NCBI GenBank assembly: GCA_947474455.1
Contig: CANJIL010000031.1
Span: 1 to 35,289, forward strand
Source: Hyphomonadaceae bacterium
GTDB lineage: Bacteria > Pseudomonadota > Alphaproteobacteria > Caulobacterales > Hyphomonadaceae
Length of the DNA stretch: 35,289 nucleotides
Direction: 5' to 3'
The notes under the pieces were generated by a model. It made no database searches, was not told where the DNA came from, and saw only the letters and a program-made list of their open reading frames with translations. The position numbers and the translations under genes were made by a program. This document shows positions 7,997 to 16,556 of the stretch, piece after piece (positions within the stretch are counted from its first letter, which is position 1; every line of letters begins with the position of its first letter).

Positions 7997-8614
7997 CTAC
8001 TGCTTCATTCCCCCGCCAGCGCTCACCGCCACCATCGCTGCGCGCAGCGTGCGGTCGCCGATGCGCCAGCCGCTCTGAAACAGTTGCGCCACAGCGCCGG
8101 CAGGGTGATCCGAGGGAATCTGCGTCACGGCCTGATGCAGGGCAGGGTCAAAGGCTGAGCCCGGCGCGGCGTCGATCGCCGTCACGCCATGGCGCGAGAG
8201 AACCGACACCAGCTCCTTCTGCGTCAGCTCGACGCCTTCCAGCGCCGTCCTCACCGCATCCGTCAGGATGCCCCGGCGTTCCGGCGGCGCGCTCTCGACG
8301 GCGCGCGCGAGATTGTCTGAAACGTTCAGCAGGTCGCGCGCGAACTTCTCCACCGCATAGAGACGGGCTTCCTCGATCTGTCGAATGGCGCGCTTGCGCA
8401 CATTTTCGGTTTCGGCCAGCGCGCGCAGCATGTGGTTCTTGAGTTGGTCGCGCTCGTTCTCGAGCGCGGCGACCTGCTCGGCTAGAACATTCACCGCGTT
8501 CGCGCCCGGATCCGAGCCACGCGGATCCCCCACGGCCTCGTCCATGGCTTCATTCTCCGCCGCGAGGATGGCGTCGTCGTCCGGTCCGCCTGCGCCGGCA
8601 TTATCGTTCATCAC
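7997..8614 (-). CDS. grpE: GrpE nucleotide exchange factor for DnaK
   Basis: This 205-residue protein has GrpE architecture: an acidic disordered N-terminus (1-40), a long coiled coil (about 45-100, LAEQVAALENERDQLKNHML then ALAETENVRKRA), and a C-terminal beta domain with the signature DPALHQAVTQIPSD and GWRIGDRTLRAAMVAVS. GrpE dimers drive ADP release from DnaK. It follows hrcA with only 3 bases between the hrcA stop and the first start codon, so the two form an operon. The start is either GTG 8612-8614 or the ATG directly after it; AGAGAG lies about 10 bases upstream. dnaK and dnaJ are not in this window. Confidence 0.97.
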   Translation of the reverse strand: MMNDNAGAGGPDDDAILAAENEAMDEAVGDPRGSDPGANAVNVLAEQVAALENERDQLKNHMLRALAETENVRKRAIRQIEEARLYAVEKFARDLLNVSDNLARAVESAPPERRGILTDAVRTALEGVELTQKELVSVLSRHGVTAIDAAPGSAFDPALHQAVTQIPSDHPAGAVAQLFQSGWRIGDRTLRAAMVAVSAGGGMKQ

Positions 8615-8617
8615 GCT

Positions 8618-9730
8618 CTACTCTCTCTTTGCTGCGGCCGGGCCGCCCAGAAGGCGTCCGACAACCTGCGCGGTATAATCCACCATCGGGATAACGCGGG
8701 CATAATTCAGCCGCGTCGGTCCGATCACGCCCAGCGCCCCTACAATCTTGCGCTCGGCGTTCATATAGGGGGCGACGATCATCGCCGAGCCCGAAAGCGA
8801 GAATAACGGGTTTTCTGCGCCGATGAACAGCCGCACGCCCTCGGCCTCGCGCGCGGTGTCGAGCACATTGAGCAGATTCTCCGACCGCTCGAGCTCCGCG
8901 AAAAGATTGCGCACGCGGTTCAGGTCGTCTGCGGCGCTGGTGTCCTCGAGCAGGTTGGCGCGCCCGCGCACGATCAGCGACCGCCCGCGCACCGGATCTT
9001 CGCCCGACCACTGCGCCAGCCCGTCCTCGACCAACTTCGCCGCTGTCTGGTCGATAAGCGCCTTGCGCGAACGCACTTCGTCCAGCACGGCCTCGCGCGC
9101 CTCGGCCAGCGTTCGGCCCTTCATGCGCGCGTTGAGATAGTTCCCCGCCTCGATCAGCGATGACGCCGGAAGGCCGGCGGGCAGGGCGAGGACCCGGTTC
9201 TCGACCTCGCCGCTCTCGGCCACGATCACGGCCAGCGCCTGTTCGGACGAGATCCGCACGAACTCGATATGCCGGATCGGCGCATCCGCCGCCGGTGTCG
9301 AAACCAGCCCGGCGCCGCCGACCAGGCCCGACAGAAGCTCGGAAGCTTCCGCCAGCACATTCTCCATCCGGCGTCCGGAACCCGCAAGACGGCTCTCGAT
9401 CGCCCGCTTGTCGTCCTCCCCCGGTTCGCCCAGCTGCATCAGGGAATCAACGAACATGCGCAGCCCCACATGCGTGGGAACCCGCCCGGCGGACGTATGC
9501 GGACTGTCGATCAGCCCCATCTCGGCGAGGTCCGACATGATGTTCCGGATCGACGCCGGCGACAGCTGAACGCCCCTGCTGCGCGAGATCGTCCGCGATC
9601 CCACGGGCTCGCCGGTATCGAGATAGGATTGCACGATCTCCCGGAAGATGTCGCGCGAACGCCTGTCCATGGCCGCGAATGCGGTCGTGGCGGGATTCGG
9701 TCCGGAAGGGGTGCGAGGGGCCGTCGTCAT
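8618..9730 (-). CDS. hrcA: Heat-inducible transcription repressor HrcA
   Basis: This 370-residue protein has an N-terminal winged helix (MDRRSRDIFREIVQSYLDTG at 21-40, then GEPVGSRTISR, and RNIMSDLAEMGLI with SPHTSAGRVPTHVGLR) followed by the GAF-like HrcA domain and its dimerisation insert. HrcA represses heat-shock genes by binding CIRCE elements and depends on GroEL for activity. I chose ATG 9730; the frame runs to 9871 but the extra residues resemble nothing. No ribosome binding site is visible, since the ATG is preceded by a run of C. An internal ATG at 9670 would give a more typical N-terminus. It is upstream of grpE in one operon, the usual alphaproteobacterial pair. Confidence 0.96.
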   Translation of the reverse strand: MTTAPRTPSGPNPATTAFAAMDRRSRDIFREIVQSYLDTGEPVGSRTISRSRGVQLSPASIRNIMSDLAEMGLIDSPHTSAGRVPTHVGLRMFVDSLMQLGEPGEDDKRAIESRLAGSGRRMENVLAEASELLSGLVGGAGLVSTPAADAPIRHIEFVRISSEQALAVIVAESGEVENRVLALPAGLPASSLIEAGNYLNARMKGRTLAEAREAVLDEVRSRKALIDQTAAKLVEDGLAQWSGEDPVRGRSLIVRGRANLLEDTSAADDLNRVRNLFAELERSENLLNVLDTAREAEGVRLFIGAENPLFSLSGSAMIVAPYMNAERKIVGALGVIGPTRLNYARVIPMVDYTAQVVGRLLGGPAAAKRE

Positions 9731-9875
9731 TGCGGGGGGGAAGTTATGGGTCCGCCCCCTCAGGTTCAACCCGCCTGATGTGGCGGTTTTGCCGGAAAAG
9801 GCGATGGTCAGCCAGCTTGCGGGCGGCTTCGGGTAGGGCCAAGGTCGAGCACTGCGACCTCGCAGGGGCAAAGCA

Positions 9876-10415
9876 ATGAACAGGTTTCAGCGGATCGGCA
9901 TCATCAGTGCGGCGGCGCTTGCCTTCGCCGCCCCGGCATTTGCCTGTTCGATTATGCCCCCTCCGCCCCCGCCCCCAGCGGCGGCCGGCACACCGCAGGC
10001 GGAGGTCGATGCGCTGGCGATGGCATGGGCGAAGGCGCATGGGCTAAAGTATGCTGAGGAGCTGCGCGACTGGGCCATGCGGCGCCAGAGCGGCCTGTTC
10101 GACGACGCAGGGAGCCTCGTCCTTATGCGCTATGACCGCGAGGATATAGCAAATGATGAGAAGATTGCCATCCTCAAGCCTCTCCGATGGCTGAAGGGCA
10201 GCGGCGCCTCCGCCGAACTCAAGCTGGGATCGAGTATGCCGCCGCCATTCGGGCAGATGATCGGGCACGACGCGTTTTACGGAAGGCCGGGCGATGTGTT
10301 CCTGGTCTACCTGTCGGGCGACAGGGTGAGCACACCGGACGTCATGGAAGCCTATTCGCTCGACCGCATCATCGAGCCCCGCACGATCGCCGCGCTTACG
10401 AAGGGACCGCAGTAG
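9876..10415 (+). CDS. Small exported hypothetical protein
   Basis: The family is not recognised. The 179-residue product has a clear signal peptide (residues 1-23, ending APAFA) directly followed by Cys24. AFAC is a poor lipobox because position -3 is Phe, so a lipoprotein is possible but unproven. A seven-proline run (about 28-35) leads into a mixed alpha/beta domain with two short hydrophobic strands (DAGSLVLMRY, GDVFLVYLSGD). AGGGG sits seven bases before the ATG. It is divergent from hrcA and lies 54 bp upstream of rph on the same strand, but nothing links its function to either. Confidence 0.75.
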   Translation: MNRFQRIGIISAAALAFAAPAFACSIMPPPPPPPAAAGTPQAEVDALAMAWAKAHGLKYAEELRDWAMRRQSGLFDDAGSLVLMRYDREDIANDEKIAILKPLRWLKGSGASAELKLGSSMPPPFGQMIGHDAFYGRPGDVFLVYLSGDRVSTPDVMEAYSLDRIIEPRTIAALTKGPQ

Positions 10416-10469
10416 GAACCTCGCCACGGGTCTGCTACCAGCCGCGCAGACACGAGTTAAGAGGTTTCC

Positions 10470-11186
10470 ATGCGTCCGTCCGGCCGTTCGCCTACTCAGC
10501 TTCGCCCCATTTCGCTGGAGCCGGGGGTCACCCGCTACGCCGAAGGCTCGTGTATTGCGAAATTTGGCCACACCCATGTCCTCTGTACGGCATCCTGGGC
10601 AGGCGAGGTTCCGCGCTGGAAGAAGGGCAAGGGCGAGGGCTGGGTCACCGGCGAATATGGCATGCTCCCCCGCGCCACGCACACGCGCGGCCGGCGCGAG
10701 GCGACGGAAGGAAAACAGTCTGGCCGCACCCAGGAAATCCAGCGCCTGATCGGCCGCGCGCTTCGCTCTGTGACCGATCTGAAAGCGCTCGGCGAAAACA
10801 CCATCACGCTCGATTGCGACGTGCTGCAGGCTGATGGCGGCACGCGCACCGCTGCGATCACCGGCGCCTATATCGCCCTAGCCATCGCCTGCCGTTATCT
10901 GAGGGAAGAGGGCGTCATCACGACTGATCCGCTGAGCGCCCAGGTCGCCGCCGTCTCGTGCGGCGTCTACAACGACGTCCCCGTCCTTGATCTCGACTAT
11001 CCCGAGGATTCAGCTGCGCAGGTAGACGCAAATTTCGTCATGGCCTCCGGCGGGAGGCTGATCGAAATCCAGGGTACAGGCGAAAAGCGCGCTTTCTCCC
11101 GCGCAGAATTCAATGCGCTGATGGACCTTGCAGATTCAGGCTGCGAGCAGCTGTTCGCCGCACAGCGCAAGGCGCTGGGACTCTAG
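10470..11186 (+). CDS. rph: Ribonuclease PH
   Basis: This 238-residue protein is of standard length for RNase PH, a phosphorolytic 3'-5' exoribonuclease that trims tRNA 3' ends. Family signatures are clear: [19 protein letters not shown] at the start, [29 protein letters not shown] (phosphate-binding Arg region), [20 protein letters not shown] and the C-terminal [23 protein letters not shown] 10470 has GAGG about six bases upstream. It is followed after 9 bases by the Nudix gene, and rdgB and hemW lie further on, an order common near hrcA-grpE in Alphaproteobacteria. Confidence 0.97.
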   Translation: MRPSGRSPTQLRPISLEPGVTRYAEGSCIAKFGHTHVLCTASWAGEVPRWKKGKGEGWVTGEYGMLPRATHTRGRREATEGKQSGRTQEIQRLIGRALRSVTDLKALGENTITLDCDVLQADGGTRTAAITGAYIALAIACRYLREEGVITTDPLSAQVAAVSCGVYNDVPVLDLDYPEDSAAQVDANFVMASGGRLIEIQGTGEKRAFSRAEFNALMDLADSGCEQLFAAQRKALGL

Positions 11187-11195
11187 GGGGCGCTG

Positions 11196-11834
11196 ATGGC
11201 CGCGAAGAAACGCCCGAAAAAAAGGGGGAGGGTCGACATCAAGTCGCGCCGTGTCGCCTACAAGGGCCGTTACAGGATCGAGGAAATCGTCTTCGATTTC
11301 GATCGAACCGCCGCGAAGGGCCGCCTGACGGACGTAAAGCGCGAGATCTTCGAACGCGGCGACAGCGCCGCCGCCCTGATCCACGACATAGAACGCGACG
11401 TGATCGTGCTGGCTGAACAGTTCCGCATCGCCACCCATGGCAAGGGCCCTGGCTATCTCATCGAGGCCATGGCCGGCTCGGTGGAGGAAGGCGAAGATCC
11501 CGAGGCCTGCATTCGCCGCGAAATGATGGAGGAAGTCGGCTACCGCGCCGGCGAGCTCACCCTCATCGCCAACGGCTACGTCTCGCCCGGCTCAAGCTCG
11601 GAACGGATCTTCCTCTATTACGCGCCGGTCAAAACCGCGGACCTCATCGATCCGAAAGCCTCCGGCATCGCAGCTGAGAAGGAAGACGTGAAACGCGTCG
11701 AATTCACCCGCGAGGATTTCCTGGCACGCATCGACAAGGCCAAGTTCGCCGATGCCAAGGTCATGACTTTGGGGCTCTGGCTGAAGTCGCAACCCAAACA
11801 GGGCAAGCCGAACAAGCCGCGCGCAAAACGCTGA
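11196..11834 (+). CDS. Nudix hydrolase, ADP-ribose / nucleotide-sugar pyrophosphatase-like
   Basis: This 212-residue protein has a complete Nudix box, GSVEEGEDPEACIRREMMEEVGY (about residues 94-116; G-x5-E-x7-REMMEEVGY), including the three metal-binding glutamates. Sequence around the box (IVLAEQFRIATHGKGPGYLIEAMAG before, GYVSPGSSSERIFLYY after) resembles the NudF/NudK group that hydrolyses ADP-ribose or GDP-mannose. The N-terminal 25 residues and the tail after 195 are Lys/Arg-rich and probably disordered. It starts 9 bases after the rph stop and is probably co-transcribed with it. Its stop directly abuts the convergent XRE gene. Confidence 0.9.
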   Translation: MAAKKRPKKRGRVDIKSRRVAYKGRYRIEEIVFDFDRTAAKGRLTDVKREIFERGDSAAALIHDIERDVIVLAEQFRIATHGKGPGYLIEAMAGSVEEGEDPEACIRREMMEEVGYRAGELTLIANGYVSPGSSSERIFLYYAPVKTADLIDPKASGIAAEKEDVKRVEFTREDFLARIDKAKFADAKVMTLGLWLKSQPKQGKPNKPRAKR

Positions 11835-12089
11835 CTATTCGGCGGCGACCGCCCGACCCTCGTCGTCATCGCTCTGCGCCGCCTCGTCCGCGTCCCACAC
11901 CAGAATGTCGCCAGGTTGGCAGCCGAGTTCGCGGCACAGCGCCTCGAGCGTCGAGAAGCGGATCGCCTTGGCCTTTCCGGTCTTCAGGATCGACAGGTTT
12001 GCAAGCGTGATTCCGACGCGATCACCCAGCTCGGTGAGCGACATGCGCCGGTCCAGCAGGACCCGATCGAGGGTGACACGGATCGCCAT
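11835..12089 (-). CDS. XRE/Cro-type helix-turn-helix regulator (YozG-like)
   Basis: This 84-residue protein is almost entirely one Cro/CI-type DNA-binding domain: MSLTELGDRVGITLANLSIL (16-35) is the helix-turn-helix, followed by FSTLEALCRELGCQPGDIL, the helix 4-5 pattern of short YozG-like regulators. The C-terminal 20 residues are acidic. Regulators of this type are typically encoded beside a DUF2975 membrane protein, and one lies immediately upstream here on the same strand (12241-12579). The pair's role is not known to me. The nearest purine-rich site upstream is GGAC at about -18, so the ribosome binding site is weak. Confidence 0.88.
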   Translation of the reverse strand: MAIRVTLDRVLLDRRMSLTELGDRVGITLANLSILKTGKAKAIRFSTLEALCRELGCQPGDILVWDADEAAQSDDDEGRAVAAE

Positions 12090-12115
12090 TGGCGCCGGGG
12101 TCGTCCTTTGCTCGC

Positions 12116-12136
12116 GCCGGCGGCTTATCCGCCGGC
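12116..12136. promoter_or_regulatory. Perfect hairpin containing CTTATCCGC, upstream of the XRE gene
   Basis: GCCGGCGG (12116-12123) pairs perfectly with CCGCCGGC (12129-12136) around a 5-base loop. It sits 27 bases before the XRE start, between it and the DUF2975 gene. No T-run follows on either side, so a simple terminator is unlikely. The word CTTATCCGC (12124-12132) followed by CGGCTTG recurs upstream of the DUF2975 gene at 12635, which suggests an operator or a shared core promoter element. Confidence 0.35.
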
Positions 12137-12240
12137 TTGTCTCAAAACGCTGTCCAGGGCCGCGTTTCGCCCATAACCCAACCCGTAAGATTAAACTTCC
12201 ATGACCTGCAATGACTGAACCATCACATGAATGTGGGGGG

Positions 12241-12579
12241 TCAGATCGTCATCTTCTGCTCCTCGCGCCTCGCGGCGCCTTCGCCGAACACCTGCGCCAG
12301 CGCCAGCAGGGTCATAACAGCAAACCAGACCGGCCAGTTGATGTTGGGGAACCCGAACGCCATGCCTTCCCCGCCCGGCGAAAAGACGCCGAACGCCAGG
12401 CTCACGATCGTGGCGATGAACATGCCCGAAGCCTCCATCACCGCCAGCACGATACCGATCGCGGCAAAGCGCTTGGCGTTCTCCGGCACGAACAGGTCGC
12501 GCGCCACCACCCAGGCGACGTCCACCGCCAGCTTCAGGAATGACGAGATCGACCCGCGGCCGCTCGCGCGCATCAACAT
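12241..12579 (-). CDS. DUF2975 membrane protein, shortened
   Basis: This 112-residue protein matches the second half of DUF2975: LFVPENAKRFAAIGIVLAVM (about 29-48), a second hydrophobic segment near the C-terminus, then LALAQVFGEGAARREEQKMTI with the family's closing pattern. Full DUF2975 proteins as I recall them are about 160-180 residues with four membrane segments. Here the N-terminal SSFLKLAVDVAWVV runs straight into LFVPEN, as if about 60 internal residues were missing. ATG 12579 is the best start; the longer frame to 12864 gives unrelated residues overlapping rdgB. It forms a pair with the XRE regulator downstream. It could be a compact variant or a damaged gene. Confidence 0.7.
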   Translation of the reverse strand: MLMRASGRGSISSFLKLAVDVAWVVARDLFVPENAKRFAAIGIVLAVMEASGMFIATIVSLAFGVFSPGGEGMAFGFPNINWPVWFAVMTLLALAQVFGEGAARREEQKMTI

Positions 12580-12744
12580 AGGTGATTGGGCTCCAATCCG
12601 ACCCCGGCCAATATTTCCGCCAGTCCGGCGCCAGCTTATCCGCACTCCGGCTTGCCACTCGCCAACTTGTCTGGCGGGATGGATACGGACCATATCGAAA
12701 ATCAATAAGCCCGTCCACCCGGGCAGGCGAAAGGACGCAGCCGC

Positions 12745-13365
12745 ATGAACGCTCGCCGCAAGCTTCCGCCCGGCCGCCTCATCGCGGCCACGCACAATCC
12801 GGGCAAGGTGAAGGAGTTGGGAGAGCTTCTGGGCAAGGCGGGTTTCACCGCTGTTTCGGCCCACCAGCTGGGCCTGCCCGAACCCGACGAGACTGCCGAC
12901 ACGTTCGTCGGCAATGCGGAACTCAAGGCGCTGGCGGCCGCGAAGGCCTCGGGCGAACCTGCGCTGGCGGACGATTCAGGCCTCGCCTGCGACGGCCTCT
13001 CGGGCGCCCCTGGCATCTATTCAGCGCGTTGGGCCGGTCCGAACAAAGACTTCCGCGCGGCGATGCAGAAGGTCGAGGATGGCCTCAAGGTCGAAACCTC
13101 CGCCGACGGAGAAGTCGACAGGCGCGCCAGTTTCGTTTGCGTCCTCGCGCTGGCCTGGCCGGACGGCCACACCGAAAGCTTCGAGGGGATCGTCCGTGGC
13201 CAGCTTGTCTTCCCGCCACGCGGCGATCGGGGCTTCGGTTATGATCCCATCTTCGTTCCCGAGGGCGAGACTGAAACCTTCGGCGAGATGGATCCCGCGA
13301 AAAAGCACGCCATGAGTCATCGTGCTGTCGCCTTCGCCAAGCTTTCTGCTTTCCTTGCGGAATGA
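12745..13365 (+). CDS. rdgB: XTP/dITP diphosphatase (non-canonical purine NTP pyrophosphatase)
   Basis: This 206-residue protein is of typical HAM1/RdgB length. It hydrolyses dITP, XTP and ITP to the monophosphates, keeping deaminated purines out of nucleic acids. Motifs: [15 protein letters not shown] (near 15-29), [21 protein letters not shown] (centre about 71-91), GRDRGF-type [13 protein letters not shown], and the C-terminal [17 protein letters not shown] lies about ten bases upstream of the ATG. It is divergent from the DUF2975-XRE pair and upstream of hemW on the same strand, from which it is now separated by a degenerate two-component gene. Confidence 0.97.
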   Translation: MNARRKLPPGRLIAATHNPGKVKELGELLGKAGFTAVSAHQLGLPEPDETADTFVGNAELKALAAAKASGEPALADDSGLACDGLSGAPGIYSARWAGPNKDFRAAMQKVEDGLKVETSADGEVDRRASFVCVLALAWPDGHTESFEGIVRGQLVFPPRGDRGFGYDPIFVPEGETETFGEMDPAKKHAMSHRAVAFAKLSAFLAE

Positions 13366-13437
13366 GTCCCAATCTCGGGGTTCATGCGCGGACACGAACA
13401 GGTAGACCCGGCCTCAACATATCCCTTGGGGGGTGGC

Positions 13438-13985
13438 GTGTCGAAACTCGCAAGCATGCTGATCGTCGATGACAATCCACGCAAACTCGATTTCTCGAGC
13501 CCGCCTTCTCCGCCCATGGCGGTGTCGAGGTTGCGGGCAAGATGAAGCCCTAGTCGCGCCCGGCCGCATCCGCGCGGAGAAGCCGGATCTGGTCGTGCTC
13601 GCCGTCTAGTCGAGCGCGCATGTCGCCGTTTTGCACCAGGTCCGCTCGCGCTGCGGCTCGAGGCTGATGACGTCGGTTTTTCAGAATCTCATCGCCAATT
13701 CGATCAAGAGCCGCCGCCCGCGACAGTCCGCTGGCGATCAACATCGATGACGCGCAGGAAGCGACCACCCGGCGCATCGCGATCGAGGATAATGGCGAAG
13801 GCTTTGATCCCGACTCCTCGGCGGTCACCTTCAATCCGCGGGTGCACGGCGTGCGCGCGGCAGGCAAGGGCGCAGGCATCGGCCTCGCCGCCCGCCGCAC
13901 CATCATCCCGGGCCATGGCGGTGAAATTCGCACCGACCCCACCTGACGCAATGGCGCGCGGATCGAGTTCGCCATCCCAAACAGA
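13438..13985 (+). pseudogene. Decayed two-component gene(s): receiver domain plus histidine-kinase ATPase remnants
   Basis: A GTG at 13438, preceded by a G-rich site, opens a receiver-like sequence, SMLIVDDNPRKLDF, which ends at TGA 13543. A one-base deletion near 13492 separates it from its continuation in the next frame (LEPAFSAHGGVEVAGKMK), and a third frame carries RAEKPDLVVLAV to a TAG. After a large loss, kinase boxes follow: the N box VFQNLIANSIK (from 13673), then after another frame change the G1 box DNGEGFDP (13788-13811) and G2 box GKGAGIGLA (13863-13889), an in-frame TGA at 13944, and finally RIEFAIPN. No conserved phosphoacceptor His region remains. The fragments point to a response regulator and a phytochrome-type or hybrid sensor kinase, now beyond repair. 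Confidence 0.8.
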
Positions 13986-14046
13986 TGCCCAGACTGGAGG
14001 TCCAAAGAGTTGACGCGCGCGTCTTTTCGGCGTCTGCGATCCGGTC

Positions 14047-15195
14047 ATGTCCGGCTTCGATTCCCAGCGCGGTTTCGGCGTCTACGTCCATTGGCCGTAT
14101 TGCGCCCGCGTATGCCCGTATTGCGACTTCAATGTCTACGCCGCCAAGGCGCGCGATACCGCGCCGCTGTTGGATGCGATCCTGAACGATCTCGAGGGCT
14201 GGCGCGCCCGTACTGGCGAGCGCCGGGCCGATGCCATCTTCCTCGGCGGCGGCACGCCGTCGCTGATGAGCGGCGCACAAGTAGCAAACGTCATCGCAAA
14301 GGTGGGGGAGCTCTGGGGTCTCAAGCCTGGCGCCGAGATCACGCTCGAAGCCAATCCCGATGACGCGGCGCGGTTTGCTGACTTTGGCGCCGCAGGCGTC
14401 AATCGCCTGTCGCTGGGCCTTCAGTCGCTCGACGACGCCCGCCTGAAATTCCTCGGCCGCACCCATGACGCCGCCGGTGCGCTCGCCGCATTGCAGGAAG
14501 CGCGCAGCAAATTCCGCTCTGTCTCTATCGATCTGATCTACGCCCTGCCAAACCAGACCGCCGCAGACTGGCGCAACGAACTCTCCCGCGCCGTCAGGCT
14601 CGGCGCCGACCATCTCTCGCTCTACGAACTGTCGATCGAACCCGGCGCCGCTTTCTTCCAGGCCGTGAAACGCAAGAACTGGTCGCCCCTGGAGGATGAA
14701 CGCGCCGCCGATCTTTACGAGATCACACAGGAGCTCGCGGACGCAGCCGGCTATCCCGCCTACGAAATCTCCAACCACGCCCGCGCGCCCGAGCACCAGT
14801 CGGCGCACAACCGCATCTACTGGTCCTCTGGCGACTGGGCCGCCGTTGGCCCCGGCGCGCACGGCCGCCTGACCACCGGCTCGGAACGCTTGGCCATCGT
14901 TGCCGCAGAAAAGCCGGGCGAATATCTCCGGCAAGTCGCCGCGAACGGACTTGGCTGGGCCTCCGTCGACGCCCTCGACCCGCTGGCGCAGGCACGCGAG
15001 CGCGTATCGATGGGCCTGCGCGTGATCGAAGGATTTGCCGCGTCCGACATCACCGAACTCGGCCTGTCACTCGACGCCGCACGCCTGACCGACTTCGCCG
15101 CCGCCGGCCTTCTCACAGATGTAAAAGGCCGCATCGCCCTCACACGAAGCGGCCGTCTGATGGCCGATCGGATTGCGGCCGAAATCTCGCCCTAG
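14047..15195 (+). CDS. hemW: HemW-type radical SAM heme chaperone
   Basis: This 382-residue protein has the radical SAM cluster motif CARVCPYC (Cys19, Cys23, Cys26), the SAM-binding GGGTPSL (67-73), EANPDD, and NRLSLGLQS, all in HemW order. The C-terminal HemN-like domain is present (HAYEISNHA-type motif YEISNHARAPEHQSAHNRIYW). HemW-like proteins lack the residue set of true coproporphyrinogen dehydrogenase HemN and act as heme-binding chaperones for respiratory enzymes. Older annotations call it oxygen-independent coproporphyrinogen III oxidase. No ribosome binding site precedes ATG 14047. It is convergent with the lpoA-like gene, whose stop is 9 bases beyond its own. Confidence 0.93.
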   Translation: MSGFDSQRGFGVYVHWPYCARVCPYCDFNVYAAKARDTAPLLDAILNDLEGWRARTGERRADAIFLGGGTPSLMSGAQVANVIAKVGELWGLKPGAEITLEANPDDAARFADFGAAGVNRLSLGLQSLDDARLKFLGRTHDAAGALAALQEARSKFRSVSIDLIYALPNQTAADWRNELSRAVRLGADHLSLYELSIEPGAAFFQAVKRKNWSPLEDERAADLYEITQELADAAGYPAYEISNHARAPEHQSAHNRIYWSSGDWAAVGPGAHGRLTTGSERLAIVAAEKPGEYLRQVAANGLGWASVDALDPLAQARERVSMGLRVIEGFAASDITELGLSLDAARLTDFAAAGLLTDVKGRIALTRSGRLMADRIAAEISP

Positions 15196-15204
15196 CCGGC
15201 TTTG

Positions 15205-16503
15205 CTAGCTTCCCGCCGCAAATGCCTGGATCGGCGGGGAAATGATCTTCACGCCGCCCTGGTTCTGCAGCTGCATGATGGCCAGCGCACGCTCGACGCT
15301 GCCGTCCGCCTGGAAGCGGAACAGGCCGTTGACGCCGCTCCATCCCTGCGGCCGCTGGATCATCGCCGCATCGAGGCGATTGTTGGCCGCCAGCGTCGCC
15401 GCCAGCGCGCCGGCGTCATAGCCGAAGCTCGCCAGGCGCGGTGCAGCTTCGCCATAGATCGCCTGATAGCGCTTCTCGAAATCGGCCAGCCCGGCCGGAT
15501 CGGGCGCCGGGAAGGCCCCGCCATAGAGCGAAGGCTCGCGCCAGACGTCTGAATCATTCCACTGGCCCGTGCCGATGAAGCGAACCTCGCGCGGGGTGAC
15601 ATTGGCGATGGCGCGCAGCAGAGATCCCACCGAACGCAGCTGCACGCCCGCCTCCGGGATCAGCACGGCCACCTTGCCCGGATTGGCGGTGTTCTCGGCC
15701 TCGATCACGCTCGCCGTGCGGCGCGCCTGTTCCTGCGGCGACGTGTTGCCGGGCGTATAGTATTCAACACTTACGACCTGTCCGCCGCGCTCAGCGACTT
15801 CCTGACGCAGCGCCTGTTCGATCGTGTGCCCGTTAGCGCTATCCGGGCCGAGCATCGCGAAGCGCGTGACGCCATCCCTCGCCGCCCATTCTACGATGCG
15901 CTCCACCTCGCTGTAAGGCGTGAGCGAGACCAGATAGGCGCCCTGCCCAAACGCTGAAACATCCGTCGAGAACGCCAGCACAGGCGCGCTCACTTCCGCC
16001 GCCTTGGACGCTACCGCCGAGACCTGCTGGGCGAAGACCGGCCCGATGATCGCCACCGCGCCATCCCGTACAGCGTCTTCCGCGACGCCCTGGATCACCT
16101 GCGGATCGGCGCTGGTTGCATCCCGCGGCATCAGCACGACGTCGCGCGCCCCAACCTGGAAAAGCGCCATCTGGATCGCGTTGTAGATCCCCTGGCTTTG
16201 GCGTCTCACCTCGGCATTGGTCGAGTTGAACGGCAGCAGCACGGCGATGCGCTTGAGGTTCTGGGCCGCGCTGCTTGCGATATGGCGTGGAATATAGGCG
16301 TTGCGGCTGCCGGCATACCGTTCCGAGACCGTGCCGGATGGCTGCGGCGCCCCCGGGGGAAGAGGACGGCTTGGATCAGGACGCATGCCGCTGCTAGATA
16401 GCGGCGCGGTCGGCCGCACCGGACCGCTGGTGCAAGCAGCGAGCGAGGCCAGCGCAACAACCGAAGCAGCGGCAAGTCCGCGGACCCGAGATTTCGATGA
16501 CAT
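15205..16503 (-). CDS. Penicillin-binding protein activator, LpoA-like lipoprotein
   Basis: This 432-residue lipoprotein has a signal peptide with lipobox LAAC (21-24, lipidated Cys24), a Pro/Ser-rich linker (25-70), and a type I periplasmic-binding-protein fold starting at KRIAVLLPFNS. The fold corresponds to the C-terminal domain of LpoA; the N-terminal TPR half of enterobacterial LpoA is absent, as is usual in Alphaproteobacteria. LpoA activates the peptidoglycan synthase PBP1A from the outer membrane. The function is assumed mainly from synteny: it is divergent from rsmI, followed on the far side by yraN and a BON lipoprotein, as around lpoA in E. coli. ATG 16503 has an excellent AGGAGGGG six bases upstream. 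Confidence 0.88.
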   Translation of the reverse strand: MSSKSRVRGLAAASVVALASLAACTSGPVRPTAPLSSSGMRPDPSRPLPPGAPQPSGTVSERYAGSRNAYIPRHIASSAAQNLKRIAVLLPFNSTNAEVRRQSQGIYNAIQMALFQVGARDVVLMPRDATSADPQVIQGVAEDAVRDGAVAIIGPVFAQQVSAVASKAAEVSAPVLAFSTDVSAFGQGAYLVSLTPYSEVERIVEWAARDGVTRFAMLGPDSANGHTIEQALRQEVAERGGQVVSVEYYTPGNTSPQEQARRTASVIEAENTANPGKVAVLIPEAGVQLRSVGSLLRAIANVTPREVRFIGTGQWNDSDVWREPSLYGGAFPAPDPAGLADFEKRYQAIYGEAAPRLASFGYDAGALAATLAANNRLDAAMIQRPQGWSGVNGLFRFQADGSVERALAIMQLQNQGGVKIISPPIQAFAAGS

Positions 16504-16556
16504 GCGCGACCCCTCCTGAGGATGCGTCTTCAGACCAGGTCCCCAATGAAAGGGAC

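Noticed and set aside
8618-9875. CIRCE element in front of hrcA
   Set aside because: No TTAGCACTC-N9-GAGTGCTAA-type repeat is visible; in Alphaproteobacteria CIRCE usually precedes groESL.
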